This document shows, piece after piece, positions 37,364 to 49,337 of a stretch of DNA of 55,589 nucleotides (positions within the stretch are counted from its first letter, which is position 1; each line of letters opens with the position of its first letter). The translations under genes were made by a program, and so were the position numbers. The notes beneath the pieces are model-generated. The model made no database searches, was not told where the DNA came from, and saw nothing but the letters and a program-made list of their open reading frames with translations. Source of the stretch: Parasitella parasitica (Eukaryota; Mucoromycota; Mucoromycetes; Mucorales; Mucoraceae); contig MU619405.1 of the NCBI GenBank assembly GCA_025201805.1, positions 1-55,589 on the forward strand, given 5' to 3'.

Positions 37364-38895
37364 ATGGTATGCTTTTATGGAACTTGAATTGGATTCTATT
37401 CTCAACATTTGATACCTTTCTAGTCTGATAAAAAGACTCCAGCAAGGGAAAATTTGACTTGGAAAATCAATTATCTTGCAGCTCAGGTAAATAGAAATAA
37501 ATCAATGTGAAATCGGCATATTTACATATCAAACCAAACTAGGTTGGTGAAAGTACTCACATGAAAACTGCCATCATCGCCGCATCCAAAACCAAATACC
37601 ACCAAACTCATAGCAGAAAAGCTGGCGTAGTTGATAAAGAGATTTTGAAACAAGAGCTGTATAGTGCAAGAAAATTAAAATTAGATTCGAAATTGGTAAG
37701 CATATATTGAGTAGTTTGTTTGCATAGAGATTTAAACCAGTATTTCATCATAGCATCAAGCCCGCAAAGATTTAAAAAATGCATTAAAGAAAGCCAAGCA
37801 CGAAGAAACTCAAAAACAAACCAAAAAGATCAAATCAGCTCAAAATTTACTAGAAAAGTAAACTGTCATTTTTGTATTTTTCAACATCTATATTTATCAC
37901 ATAGCATAGGACTGGTGATAGTAAAGATGAAGAAACCGAGAAGAGCTCAAAAAAAAAAGTAACAGCCGAAGATATCGAATTATATCAAAAGGAATTGGAG
38001 ATTTTGAAGGTAAAGTCAAGATGAAAAATAGGCTGAGATCAAAGTGTTTAAATCCATACAATGCTGAAATAGGGAGTTGATCTTGATGGCCTTGTTGAAA
38101 GAACTCTAAAATCGAAGCTACAAAAGAATCCAGCGTTGAAGAATGAAGAGCTCATTATAGGCCTGATCGAATCGTCGCTTAATGCCAAAAAGACCGAGGA
38201 CAAGACTTTACAGAACATCGAATCCCGTTTGATATCAAACAAAGCAGCAATGGCAGAAATCAGCATCATTTTGTTTTCCTTTCAAAGCATCATCAAAGGC
38301 AATAATGAGAAGATTGAAAAGCAAAAGGTCATTGAGCATAAAAAGAAGGAGGTAGCAGAAAAGAAAAAGAGAAAGGCTGAAGAAGAGCGCAATCCACAAG
38401 CCAAGAAGGCCCGTAGCACAACTCAAATCATCAAAGCGGGTACTTCAGAGTTCTTTGAGACTCTAGGCGATGTAGCGGGCGATGAGACTGAAGATACCAA
38501 CTTTAAAAAGATTTATGAAGGTGAAAAGAAGCCCAACAGAGCAGGCCAAAGGCAGAGAAGAAAGTAGGTGGCAATTTTGGGCTAATTCCTGTGTAAATGC
38601 TCATATAAAAGATAGACAATGGGAGGAAATGTATGGCCGAGAAGCAAAACATATTGCTACCGAATATCAAAAACGTGAAGAAAAGAGACTCGCAAATCCT
38701 GATTACAGACCCAAGAAAAAACCTGCACCCAAGAGTAAGCCTTTAGCCAAAGATACGTTTTCTAAACCATCAGCACCTGCCGAGCCTGTTCATCCATCTT
38801 GGGAAGCTAAGCGTATGCAAGAGGAGATCATGTCAAAGGCACTAAATGGAAAGGGTGGCTCGAATAACAAGATAATTTTTGGTGACAGTGACTAA
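37364..38895 (+). CDS. Bud22 / SRFBP1-like 18S pre-rRNA processing protein
   Basis: Nucleolar protein of the Bud22 family, needed for 40S subunit maturation. Seven exons: 37364-37366 (ATG only), 37424-37486, 37543-37695, 37754-37857, 37910-38009, 38073-38563 and 38616-38895; 397 aa. The body is highly charged and helical. The family's C-terminal blocks are clear: KKPNRAGQRQRRKQWEEMYG with EAKHI, then VHPSWEAKRMQEE and NNKIIFGDSD at the very end. The exon-5 acceptor has two neighbouring AGs; the second (exon from 37910) keeps frame. It is co-directional with the SNAPC4-like gene, 150 bp downstream. Confidence 0.88.
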
Positions 38896-39660
38896 GAGAT
38901 GTAAAGTAAAATAAAAAAAAAATGATATAAAATACGCAAATGATGGCTTGTTTATTAAAGTTCATGCATATCCAGAGGGTCAATCGCTTTTATTTGTATG
39001 CCTATTTAGGATGCATTTTTAGATATCTTTTCATGCACAAACATCAGTTGATCTAAATAGTGTTGATTAGATGTTGTAGATCAGTACAACATATTCGATA
39101 ATATAGCCTCAAATTTACGTAACATAGCTACGTATTTTGAACAGTTGTATTATTTCAATGTGCCCAAAAAGCTATTATTTAGAGTGTCATCTATCGATTT
39201 TATGCTTATGAGTTGTACATGCACCCTAGATGGGGAGGGGGTTATAACGATTAGAATAAAAAAGACTACCCGTTGAAGCACAGAGGCCAATCATCAGCAT
39301 TCACGTTTTTGAATGGGGTATGATAAAGATGTTGAAGGTTTTAACGTAAAACAGCACATTTGCATATGCACAGTAATAATCATGAAATTATCAGATGATG
39401 ATATTATATCTCATGATTTATTTGTCTGTGTACCTCTTGTGATAGAAGTCCTGGCTGTTTTCCAGTGAATCTAGCCAGACAACACCAGGCAATTCCTACA
39501 TCTCAATCGTTTTGTTGAGTAATCCAGGGACAATTATTTGTGACACCGAGCATTGTATTTCCATGTGAAAATATAGGCTTTTCTTTTCTTCGACTATTTA
39601 ATTGGGTTTCTTTCTTCTTGTTCTTGCTACATTATAGTATCATAGCATACACAATAAAAT
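38896..39660. other. intergenic / promoter of the ECT1-like gene
   Basis: AT-rich, with no coding signal. A G-rich patch (39231-39241) is the only compositional oddity. Confidence 0.45.
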
Positions 39661-40902
39661 ATGACAGTTACAAACGAAAGAAAGCCTATTAGGTATGTAT
39701 AGCTGACAAGAAATCGAAAATGCCTTTGAAGCACCATTTAATACGATCATCTAGAGTTTGGGTGGACGGTTGTTTCGATATGATGCATTACGGCCATGCC
39801 AATGCGCTAAGACAAGCCAAAGAAATGGGAGACATATTAGTCGTTGGCGTTCACTCTGATGCTGAAATAGAAAAGAACAAAGGACCCACTGTGATGAAGG
39901 AACAGGAGCGCTATGCCGCTGTCGCTGCTTGCAAATGGGTTGATGAAGTAGTTCCTAATGCGCCTTACAACACCACGGTCGAATGTTTGAAGGAATACAA
40001 CATCGATTTTTGTGTGCATGGAGATGATATTACTACCATGGCTGATGGTACGGACTGTTATCAGGCAGTAAAAGATGCAGGTCTTTACAAGGAATGCAAG
40101 CGTACGCAGGGTGTCTCTACAACCGAGTTGGTCGGTCGTATGCTGCTTATGACCAAGAACCATCACAACCACCGTCGATCCTCCCTTGGTGAAGCCCAAG
40201 AGGATTTATCTGGAGTCAATCCAAAGGATGTTGGATCCTTTAGTGCACCTGCCAAGGTATCCCATTTCTTACCTACTTCAAAGCGCATCGTTCAATTTTC
40301 AAAAGGAATCGAGCCTAAAACTTCAGATCGTGTCATTTACGGAGACGGTACCTTTGATCTGTTCCATGTGGGCCATATCGAGTTTTTGAAGCGTGCTAAA
40401 GAGTTGGGTGATTTTTTGATTGTGGGTGTCCATGATGATCAGGTAAGTCATCTACTTCCTTTGATAAGTGGGGCAAGCAAATCTAATAGCATCTATATAG
40501 ACTGTAAATGCTATTAAAGGCGTCAATTACCCTTTGATGAACTTACATGAACGTGCACTCAGTGTTTTAGCATGTAGCTACGTAGATGAAGTGATTATTG
40601 GAGCACCTTACAGTGTTACCGAAGATATATTAACCAAGGAATATAATGTGAGTATGGTGGTGCATGGCAATACACCTGCCGAACCCGACCTTGACGGCAG
40701 CGATCCTTATGCATTGCCCAAGAAACGCAAAATTTATGTGGAAATCGAGAACCCCAACAGCACAATCACGACTCAGGGTATCATTGAGCGTATCATCGAG
40801 AATAGAAACATTTTTGAAGAAAGACAAAGAAGAAAGAACGCAAAGGCGCTTTTAGAAAAAGAGCAGGAAGAACTAGAAAAGCAACAGAAATCTGTGCAAT
40901 AA
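39661..40902 (+). CDS. ECT1: ethanolamine-phosphate cytidylyltransferase
   Basis: Makes CDP-ethanolamine from CTP and phosphoethanolamine, the rate-limiting step of the Kennedy pathway to phosphatidylethanolamine. Three exons, 39661-39692, 39755-40442 and 40501-40902, give 373 aa. It has the two tandem cytidylyltransferase domains typical of Pcyt2/Ect1. Domain 1 has VWVDGCFDMMHYGHANALRQ (HxGH intact) and RTQGVSTTELVGRM. Domain 2 has YGDGTFDLFHVGHIEFLKRA (HxGH intact) and HGNTPAEPDLDGSDPYALPK. The C-terminus is a charged helix (EERQRRKNAKALLEKEQEE). In the family, only the N-terminal domain needs a full RTxGIST-type motif, and it is here. Convergent with the Cys-rich protein gene, 70 bp apart. 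Confidence 0.96.
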
Positions 40903-40972
40903 GCCCGTTCGACATGTGTATCATACAATAAATATATAGCTTAGGCCAAGCTCTAGTAACACTTGTTTTTCT

Positions 40973-41798
40973 TTATTTCATCAATATTATCGTTAATACA
41001 AATAATAAACTCGGATAAAGGAGATTTGTATCAATCCGTACACCAAAAGATGCTGTTGTTGAAGCTGTAATTGACGAAGAAGGGGCAGCAGTTGGAGTAA
41101 CTGTAACCATATTAGTGATGGTTGTATGAGCTAATAAAGAAATTTATATATGTGAGGCTCATGTATTAAAATGTAACATAGCATCTTACTTGTAGTCAAC
41201 AAGGGATTCGACAAATTTAACATGGAGGCTATTTCGGATAGGGGCAGCAGAGGTGTTGCTGAATCGAGCATCGGTACAGATGTGCTAGCCGGGATTTCGG
41301 TTTCTAATGCAAGACTAGATGTTGATGTGTCTTGAATAATCGAAAGAGCAGGAGGTGCGTTGAATATGGCAGAAATGAGCGCCCCAATAAAATCTGCCTC
41401 TGTAGTAGTCTTGGTAGAATCAGTGGCAGAAACTTTGGCTCTGGCAGTGGCTGAAATGGTGGATTTAGGTTCTTCTTTGATACCTGAAACAACAGGTTCT
41501 TTAGCTTCATCGTGTTCATCTTGAACGCCATCTTCGAATGTTGTTCCAGGCCAGTGGACATTAATACACTCTGTAAAACATGTATCATTACCACAATTCT
41601 CTATGCAATTTCGGGCAGTGTTCACTTTTTCACCAGAAATGGATTAAAACACATGTTTCTAAAATTACATAAACTTTTTGTATTACCACAATTATTCAAG
41701 CAAGTCGTGTCAGCAGGGTCACAAACACAGCGACAATTTACTGCCTGAATTGCACTTAGAACCAGTGTAGTCTTTATCAAGAGTAATAAAAACTGCAT
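40973..41798 (-). CDS. secreted Cys-rich surface protein, probably GPI-anchored
   Basis: Three exons, 41798-41687, 41624-41190 and 41130-40973, give 234 aa. Residues 1-20 are a signal peptide (MQFLLLLIKTTLVLSAIQA). A compact Cys-rich module follows (about 22-57: CVCDPADTTCLNNC, CIENCGNDTCFTEC), then a long Ser/Thr/Ala-rich stalk. The last 17 residues are hydrophobic (LLYPSLLFVLTIILMK), as expected of a GPI signal. The layout is common in small Mucorales wall proteins. It differs from CFEM in Cys spacing. A near ATG upstream in frame (41840) was rejected because it would bury the signal peptide. Confidence 0.72.
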
Positions 41799-42283
41799 TT
41801 TAAAATTATAGTCAATTATTGTTACAAGAGAAAAAATCAAAATACCATCTCACCCTGTATTTATATACAGTATAGATCTTGACATGAGTTGATAGCCGAA
41901 TCTTTTTCCTTGATATATATATATATATATATATACATCTCTGTATTAGTAAATTCACTTAAAAATCATTTAGGTTTTATCCAAATTTTTATTTAATCAA
42001 AATTGCAGTTACACGGTACATGAAAGATCGACCCGCTAAAAAGCCAAAAAGAGCCTAGTTTCTGTATTTTTCAATGAGGAAAATGTATCACTAAATTTAT
42101 TGCATTGTGTAAAGTGAAAAAAGAATGGAGTATATATAACTTAATTGATTCCATCCTGCTGTTCTTGTTTTGTTTTTTTTCCCTTGTTACCAACCAAAAA
42201 ACCTATTGCTATATACAACAGCATCTGCCCCATACCACTCCCTTAAAAAACATAAATTTAACAAATCCCTTTCCTTTTCAACG
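41799..42283. promoter_or_regulatory. divergent promoter region with an AT microsatellite
   Basis: It separates the minus-strand Cys-rich gene from the plus-strand Kre9-like gene. It includes an (AT)n run at about 41912-41935 and a TATATATAA near 42130. Confidence 0.5.
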
Positions 42284-43330
42284 ATGATGTTTAAATCCTT
42301 ATTTGTTGGCTTAACTCTCTCAGCCGCTTTGGAATTGGTTTTAGCCAGTTCAGTTACAATTACCACGCCCGAGCCGAATGATGTATGGGAAGCTGGATCT
42401 ACCGTACAAATTAAATGGTAATTTTGCTATCATCACCATGAAATTATATACCGACATGTCATTTTTAACTTGAAACCGGTATGCATATAATAGGAAAGTC
42501 AATGGCGACTCTACAGGCCCTATTCGTCTTCAGTACGCATCAGGTCCTTCTAAATCATTGTCCATCGATGGCTTGATTGCAGATCATGTCAATGCCACCC
42601 TGGGAAAGTATTCTTGGAAAATTCCTACTTCGATCAAGGGCAAGAAATAGTAAAGCATATTGATTTATCGTCTGTTGGTACCATTCATTTGCTAATTAAT
42701 CTCATACTTTTAGTGTCATTGAAGCTGGTCCCAGTGCTAAAGATCTTTCTTTTGCTGGTAATTGATCATTGCAATGTACAAATCAATGAGCTAATATCCT
42801 ATTTTTTTTTAGGTTACATTACCATCAAAAACGATAAATCAAAGACTACCACCAAGAAACATACCACCATCCAGAAACACACTACCATCAAGAAGCACAC
42901 TACCACCAAGAAGCACACTACCACCAAGAAGCACACTACCACCAAGAAGCACACTACCACCAAGAAGCACACTACCAAAAAGACTAGCAAGAAAACTACT
43001 GCCAAGGCCAAGAAACTTCACACCAAAAAGACTACCACCAAGAAGAGCACTACCAAAAAGCCTTCAACTAAAAAGGCGACAACCACCACCAGCACAAAAA
43101 ATGGCAGTAGACCCTCCGCTGTTTGTGTTGGTTACCCAGCTCGTGGTGAAGGCGTCAGCCAAACCAAGGAGTATGTTCGCTGCCATTCTCTTCCCAAAGA
43201 AGAAACGGCTAAAACCGAAAGCAACAAGAAGTCCTCCGCTAAAAAGATAAATGCTATTTCTAAGAAGAAGACAACCAAGAAGCACACTACTACCAAAAAA
43301 ATGACCAGCAAAAAGTCTAGTTCTGTCTAG
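42284..43330 (+). CDS. secreted Kre9/Knh1-domain protein with Lys/Thr/His-rich repeat tail
   Basis: Four exons, 42284-42417, 42494-42649, 42714-42757 and 42813-43330, give 283 aa. Signal peptide at 1-21 (FVGLTLSAALELVLA). Residues 22-115 form a Kre9/Knh1-like N-terminal beta-sandwich: SSVTITTPEPNDVWEAGST, then the typical IKWKV, and GKYSWKIP near the end. The remaining 165 residues are basic, with about seven copies of TTKKH-type repeats, then KK/TT-rich sequence interrupted by a non-repetitive GYPARGEGVSQTKEYVRC. In yeast the Kre9 domain occurs in beta-1,6-glucan assembly proteins. No GPI signal is seen, so the basic tail probably binds wall polyanions, which is inference. Confidence 0.75.
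42846..42978 (+). repeat. 18-bp coding tandem repeat
   Basis: Roughly seven units of CACACTACCACCAAGAAG and variants, coding H-T-T-T-K-K. The last units are nearly identical at DNA level, so copy number is likely variable. Confidence 0.85.
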
Positions 43331-44791
43331 AAGCTTACTGCCTCAAAGCAAAAGACCTTTCATTCAATTTCGGTCTAGCTTAAGTTTCAATACAGTTCAT
43401 ACAATAATTTAATTTTTTTCATAGGCTTTTACAGCTTTTTTTTTCCTTTTTATCCCACAAATAAATATCAGCTTACTCTATTCATGTACCACAGATACTT
43501 TATGTTTTGACATTTAGGGATGATGGCAGCTGCAGATGCTATGACTGGGTTTGAAACATCTAATTTTTACCAACTAAAATCTTGTCAATTTTCAACAGCT
43601 TGTCAAAAAAATATCTTTAAAGTATTTTATCTATCCAAATTGTATACTTAACTATCTTTGAAAACTAATTAAAGTATAAGTTATTTTTTTGTTATATTTA
43701 TGTGGTATTTTTAGTTGCTAAGTATAGTTTGTATAAAAAAAGTCATTTAGAAAAATTAAAAAAATTGGTTTTTAGCAAATGCTCATCTACGCATTGAAAA
43801 ATCTAAATTTAAGCATTCTTATGTAATAGCTAGCACTTTTACAATTATTTTATTTCAGTATTTGTCTTAGTAAAAAGTCTCATTTTTGGCCTTAAAAACG
43901 TGATATTCTCAAAAACTCGATTTTGGTAAAGGGGTTCCTCATGGAAAATTGCGAAAATATCATTGAAAATTTTTGATCTCCAAATTGCCAGATAATAATA
44001 TATAACACCTCTACTGGTCAAAAGGAATTGTTCTGTATGCTTGAAAGCCGCAACAACTTCCAAAAACGTGCAGTATGCGCCCATTTTAAAGGCAAATTCA
44101 TGCATTTTGGTGTTACTAAGACATGTGTTGTCGCGTTACTTGGGGAGAAATGAATGCAACTACAAAAAACAAGCAAGTTATGAACATTCAGGACTTGTAA
44201 AATTCTTCTTGATGTAACATTCAATCTCTCATTTATTCTGGTTTGGGTTCTTAGCAAATTGCTTGAGGTGCACTGTCCATGGGATTTTCTTTGTAGCAGA
44301 CTTCAAGCCTTGAATATTTTAGCCCAAAAGTTGGTCTCCCAGCACATTGTGAAACTTGAAGAAAATGTAATGTAGTTACTCTAGATACCCTTTTATAAAC
44401 ACTTTCTTTCAATCCTCTTAGTATCAAAGCGGCTCACTTCGAAACACAAGAAAAGTACCGTAGCAATTCATTGACGAAAGATCATAAAATTGCAGAACAT
44501 GAGTAAATCTGAAGATGTACTTCAATGTAAATGATAATTGGCATAACATCCAATCATCAAAAGTCTTGCAGATCCGATACCGAGGATGTTTATTAAAGGC
44601 AAATTTAGTGAAAAGTGACAGCTTCACGCTCACACCTCAATGCTGCAAACATGAGTGGTATATGGAGAGTGTGAAGAAATCAAAGAATTTACTGCATGAT
44701 AAAAGAACAAAGTAAAACACGGTTCATTGTGAGGGAAAAAAAAAAGAGGTAAGGGGAGGGGGATATTTATTTAATCTTTTTCGATTCAAAT
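43331..44791. other. gene-poor intergenic region
   Basis: 3' flank of the Kre9-like gene, then about 1.2 kb with overlapping short frames on both strands (43845-44257 minus, 44424-44715 both strands). I cannot assign any of them. It may be old, decayed DNA. Confidence 0.4.
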
Positions 44792-46421
44792 TTACAATTC
44801 ATCATGAGTGTTTACAGGCTCCTTCTTTTCAGTATCATCAGCAGCAGGTTCCTCTTCAGAAACAACAATCTTGACATTGTTAGAAGTATGCTGGCTGATG
44901 AAATCAATCAGATGTTCAATGGAGCGATCGCCATCATAATCAATCAATTCATTAGTTTCTGCCTTGAAGAATTTAAGGGTGGGGAAACCAGCTACATCAA
45001 AGCCGGCTTCTTCTGGAAGATCATTTTCAGTGCCGTCCATCTTGGCAATGACGAGGCTAGGGGATTGCTTTTTAGCTGCCTCACCAAGTTGGTCCCAAAT
45101 AGGAGCCAAACGCTTACAATGTCCACACCAAGGAGCATACACTTCCAAAAAGACATCCTTTGTCTTATCAAGAACGATATCAACAAACTCATTAGCAACA
45201 ACAATTTTGACAGGACCATTGTTATCAGCAGGTGCTTCAGCAGACTTGACTGTAGCCTTAATCTTGCCGTCAACATAATCTTGAAGGAAGGTCTCGAGGT
45301 TTTCAAATGCAACAGATTTGCTTTGATCAAGGGGGAACTTGGCACCAGTATCTAAATGTTGAATAGCAAAGGCGGGCCATTGCTCCTTCAAACCCAAGTT
45401 ACCAGCATGGGCGCCGTATTTAGAGGCATCAATATGAACAAAATTGATTTTACCCTTATACTTTTGAGCAAGAGGGGTAGCCATTTCAACCAACTTCTTT
45501 TGGTCATCAGCATTATCGTGGAAAATGTAAGCTAAAGGAAGACCAGCTTCAGCGTAACTTTGGAAGTTGGAAGCATCAATAGCATCCAAAAGAGGAACCG
45601 AGTTGGCCTTGACGAATTCTTGAATAGCCTCGGCCTCAAAGACACCAGCCTGATCATTACGTCCTTCATCAAATTGCTTATAAATGACAACAGTAGGGAA
45701 TTCAACCTTATGTTCCTTGGCAAGAGTTTCGTCAGTGACAATACCAAAGAGGAAATCATCGCGCAACTTGTCGGCAACTTCCTTGAGAGTAGTCTTGGAG
45801 GCTTCATCGTTGGCATAACCAACAACAACAACACGGTCAGAGTTTTGGAAATCCGCAAAGTTGGTTGCATCTAAATCAGTGACAGCAGGAGCAGCTTGCC
45901 TACAAAGAGTGTTATTACCTGAACGCGTTCCACCTTCCCTCCTCGTTTCACAACGAAGAAAAACTACTTACTTTTGCATATAACTCACAATGCCATCAGC
46001 CTTACGAGCACCCTTATAATCAGAAGTTTCACCTTTTCTAAACACCTTAAGAGTAGGATAGCCACGAACATCATACTTTTGACAGAGGTCTTGGTTCTCT
46101 GTACAGTCAACCTTTGCAATTTTTATCTTGTCCTTGAGTGTAGTAGCAGCAATTTCGTATTCAGGAGCTATTATGACACGGGCAATGAATTGCCAATACA
46201 CTACAAAACACCAAAAGAAAAGACTACTTACCAAGTGCTTTACAGTGGCCACACCAAGGCGCAAAGAACTCAACTAACATCAAGTCCTGATCAAGGACTT
46301 CTTGATCAAAAGTTTTATCAGTCAAGGAAAGAACATCGCTTGATTCATCAGCCAAGACAGAGTGTGTAAGAGCAGCGAAAGTAGCAGCAATAGCGGTAAA
46401 CAGGAAAGTCTTTCTAACCAT
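44792..46421 (-). CDS. PDI1: protein disulfide isomerase (ER)
   Basis: Catalyses oxidation and isomerisation of disulfides in secretory proteins in the ER lumen. Three exons, 46421-46232, 46167-45972 and 45899-44792, give 497 aa. Signal peptide 1-24 ([21 protein letters not shown]). The a domain has [10 protein letters not shown] (about 49-58), the b and b' domains are the Cys-free middle, and the a' domain has [14 protein letters not shown]. An acidic C-terminal tail ends in HDEL, the retention signal. Both active sites and the cis-Pro regions ([16 protein letters not shown]) are intact. It is divergent from the small gene at 46727. Confidence 0.98.
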
Positions 46422-46494
46422 ATTGTTAATGAAAAGTTTAATAATAAGTTAGTAAAAGGGAAAGAAAGGAAGAAACCTCGCAGCATCACTCATG

Positions 46495-46502
46495 TATTTA
46501 TA
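46495..46502 (-). promoter_or_regulatory. TATA box of the PDI gene
   Basis: On the minus strand reads TATAAATA, 74-81 bp upstream of the PDI ATG. Confidence 0.55.
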
Positions 46503-46526
46503 GGCAACGATTTGTGTTGGCATTTG

Positions 46527-46531
46527 ATTGG
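46527..46531 (-). promoter_or_regulatory. CCAAT box upstream of PDI
   Basis: CCAAT on the minus strand, about 30 bp upstream of the TATA box. No clear full ERSE (CCAAT-N9-CCACG) is seen. Confidence 0.35.
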
Positions 46532-46726
46532 CCAAGTTTGGTCTATTGAATAAGCTTAATGCTAATGTCAAAATTGATATTAATTCCGAAGCGATTTGTA
46601 ATCTGTGGCAAATAAGGCTTTTTGAGACGTCCTTCATCGTTTGTCGGATTTGAATACAAGGTGAAAAGTAGAAACACGTCTCTCATCTCTATCTACTCTG
46701 TGTCCAACCGACAACAATCCAGACAA

Positions 46727-47043
46727 ATGGTTCCAATAGATGAATATTATATTATGGTCGAAGAAAAGTGTGATATTGTATATCATCAATTACAGAAAGC
46801 AAAGAGTTTTATCACTTGGCAATCTTGTGAGTATATACCCGGATGTATTATATAGAAAATTAAAAATGAGCTCCCTGCATAGAAACTGTTATAATTTAAA
46901 TTTGATCTTCGTTTATGATAGACTCTATGCCAAAATCCCAAGCAGGTTTGCCAGATCGAAGGAAAGGATATCGCATCATTGCGGAACTCTTAAAGATCAA
47001 TTGTAAAGTGATTATCAGTTACAAGCATATATCAGCTTGGTAG
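46727..47043 (+). CDS. small hypothetical protein (73 aa, two exons)
   Basis: Exon 1 46727-46826 (MVPIDEYYIMVEEKCDIVYH) and exon 2 46922-47043 join in frame through an intron with a good GTGAGT donor and ATAG acceptor. The protein is helical, with no membrane span, and has a basic middle (GLPDRRKGYR). It ends at TAG 47041. No family is recognised. It sits in the divergent position to PDI. It could be a short gene or part of a longer one with exons I have not found. Confidence 0.4.
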
Positions 47044-47324
47044 ATTTGCAAGTACGCAAGTAAGTTAATGCATGTTAAGCACATTCATGTTGACATGTAA
47101 ATGTTTTTAAATTACAAATCCCCTTGCTCAGTGCTGAACCGATAAACTTTTTTCATCTTCTCCCCCTAATCCCCATGTAATGTATGTATGTCCCATGTAC
47201 GTATTTATCCCTATAATCTTCATGGAGAAACTCCCTAAGTTTATTATCAGATATATATATACATTTAGTATGATATTTACTAGAATCTTGCTCTTTCTTT
47301 TTATTTCATTATCTTTAAAACATC

Positions 47325-48950
47325 ATGGATGTTAATTTTCCATACTTGCCATCTCACGTTGATAGCCAGAGAAAGTCAAGGCCCCTCTCCGCGTCATGCA
47401 GTATCCAACAGCAACGAAATGAAATGCTGATACAAAATGAAAAGGATTTATTACTGCACACAGACCCCAAGGACTTGGACAAACTATTTAATAGACGCTC
47501 ATATCAGCAAAAAGTAGAGCAAGACATATGTTTTCCAAACAACCGACCTTCCACAAGCAGCAGCACATTAGACGAAAAGAGCCCAACTTTAGAGACACCA
47601 CCGCCGGCACCCATGAGACACAGCGTAAGCTACGAAGGTATCAATTTATCTGCATTATCACTATTTCACGATATAAAACCAAAAAACCAACTCTACAATC
47701 CAAGCGAGTCGCCACTGCCAAACAAATTTCAATTAAACAAGCAGGAAAGACAATTACTTAGTCTTTATGGTGATAACAAACAGCCCTCAGATTGTGATAC
47801 AAGGAATGAAAACTTCTTGCAGCAAGAGCAGCAAGATCGATTTGTGTATTATCATCCTGATACAGGCAGTGTTCGTGGAAGATCATTCACTAACATCAAT
47901 TTACCACACCAAACGACACTGGAGGCCTTGCTGTCAAAGGAAAATTTTTGGATAGACATCACTTCGCCTTCAAACGAGGAGATGAAGGTGATTAGCAAAG
48001 TGTTTCATATCCACCCGCTCACTGTCGAAGATATAATGTCCCATGAAATACGAGAAAAGTGCGATGTGTTTAGACATTACATGTTTGTTTGTTATCGAGC
48101 ATTTTTACACGATTGCGAGCAGATATTGAAGCCAGTAACATTTTACAACATTGTGACGAAAAAATACATATTGACAGTAAGTGAAGAAAAAAAACAGCAT
48201 TTTAATTCTTATCCAACTCAATAACATCGTTGGCAGTTCCATTTTGGTCATGTCCCGCATGTAAATCATGTACAACAACGTGTAAAGCAATTACAAGACT
48301 ATATTGAAGTTGTGCCTGAGTGGATTAACTATGCAGTAATGGATGAAATTACAGACAGCTTTGCGCCCATGATTCAACAAATCGAGTCCGAGGTAGATGC
48401 CATTGATGATTTAGTCTTGCTATACAAATCAGACCAGTCAGATCTGATAATGCGTATTGGCACATGTCGTAAAAAGGTGATTCAAATGGTGCGGCTACTG
48501 GGAACAAAAGTCGAGGTTGTGCGGGGTCTCATGAAGCGTATAGTGGAGGACTTTTCTTCTTCGATGCAGCAACAAGATGAATTAATCGATGGCAAAATAT
48601 ACCCTGATGTTGGATTATACTTGGGGGATGTACAAGATCACATTCTGACCATGCTGCAGAATTTAAACCATTACGAAACTGTGCTGGCAAGATCAGAATC
48701 TAACTATCTGGCGAGGATATCTATTGAACTAACCCAAACATCCAATTCTACAAACCATGTCATTGGCAGATTAACCATTTTTGCTACAGTGCTGCTGCCC
48801 ATGAATTTGGTTACAGGTTTATGGGGGATGAACGTAAAGGTGCCTGGAAAAGATTACGATAATCTCATTTATTTCTTCTGGATCGTACTTAGCTTGGCCG
48901 TATTTGCTATTCTCTCATTGTCATTTGCTAAACGTTTAAAATTAATATAA
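47325..48950 (+). CDS. CorA-family Mg2+ transporter (Alr1/Mnr2 type)
   Basis: Magnesium channel/transporter. Two exons, 47325-48176 and 48237-48950, give 521 aa. Residues 1-190 are a disordered, Ser/Pro/Gln-rich cytosolic N-terminus. The CorA domain follows: FWIDITSPSNEEMKVI, HPLTVEDIM, then long helices (EWINYAVMDEITDSFAPMI, DAIDDLVLL). Two C-terminal membrane segments are present; the first ends with the signature LWGMNVKVPG (GMN motif), and the second is FFWIVLSLAVFAILSLSF. The long N-terminal extension is typical of fungal Alr1 (plasma membrane) and Mnr2 (vacuole); I cannot separate the two from sequence alone. Confidence 0.94.
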
Positions 48951-49337
48951 AAAAGTTACTTCTAGTTTGATTATGCGTCGATCGTAAATCTTCAACTACT
49001 CTTATTGATTAATTACAGCAGCTAGTTAATAAATTCCTTTATCAGTTTTTAGAGCTGCCAGATCGATATACTGACTGGGCCAATATTATTATTATGGTCA
49101 GATTTAAGAGAATATTGCTTTCTTGCATCCTTCGACTTTTGAACCAACATGAGATATGTACCAATAATTCGGAAATGAAGATTAGAGCTTGCACCCTTGC
49201 GCCAGCTGATGCCGTAGCATTTGACAGGAGACTGTGATGCTTGAGAACTTGACGGGGTTTTACAGGCCCACCGCTAAAAGAGGGCACTAAAATAGCCATG
49301 ACCCTGCACACACGCGTTGCTCTTTATTCCAAAAATA
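48951..49337. other. intergenic, nothing recognised
   Basis: Contains an 89-codon minus-strand frame (49042-49311) with no resemblance to known proteins. It lies across the promoter of the next gene and is probably chance. Confidence 0.45.

Noticed and set aside
44804-45874. Long plus-strand frames opposite PDI
   Set aside because: They mirror the PDI coding sequence and have no independent support.
49042-49311. 89-codon minus-strand frame between CorA and the dehydrogenase
   Set aside because: No similarity, no promoter, and it runs across the next gene's promoter.
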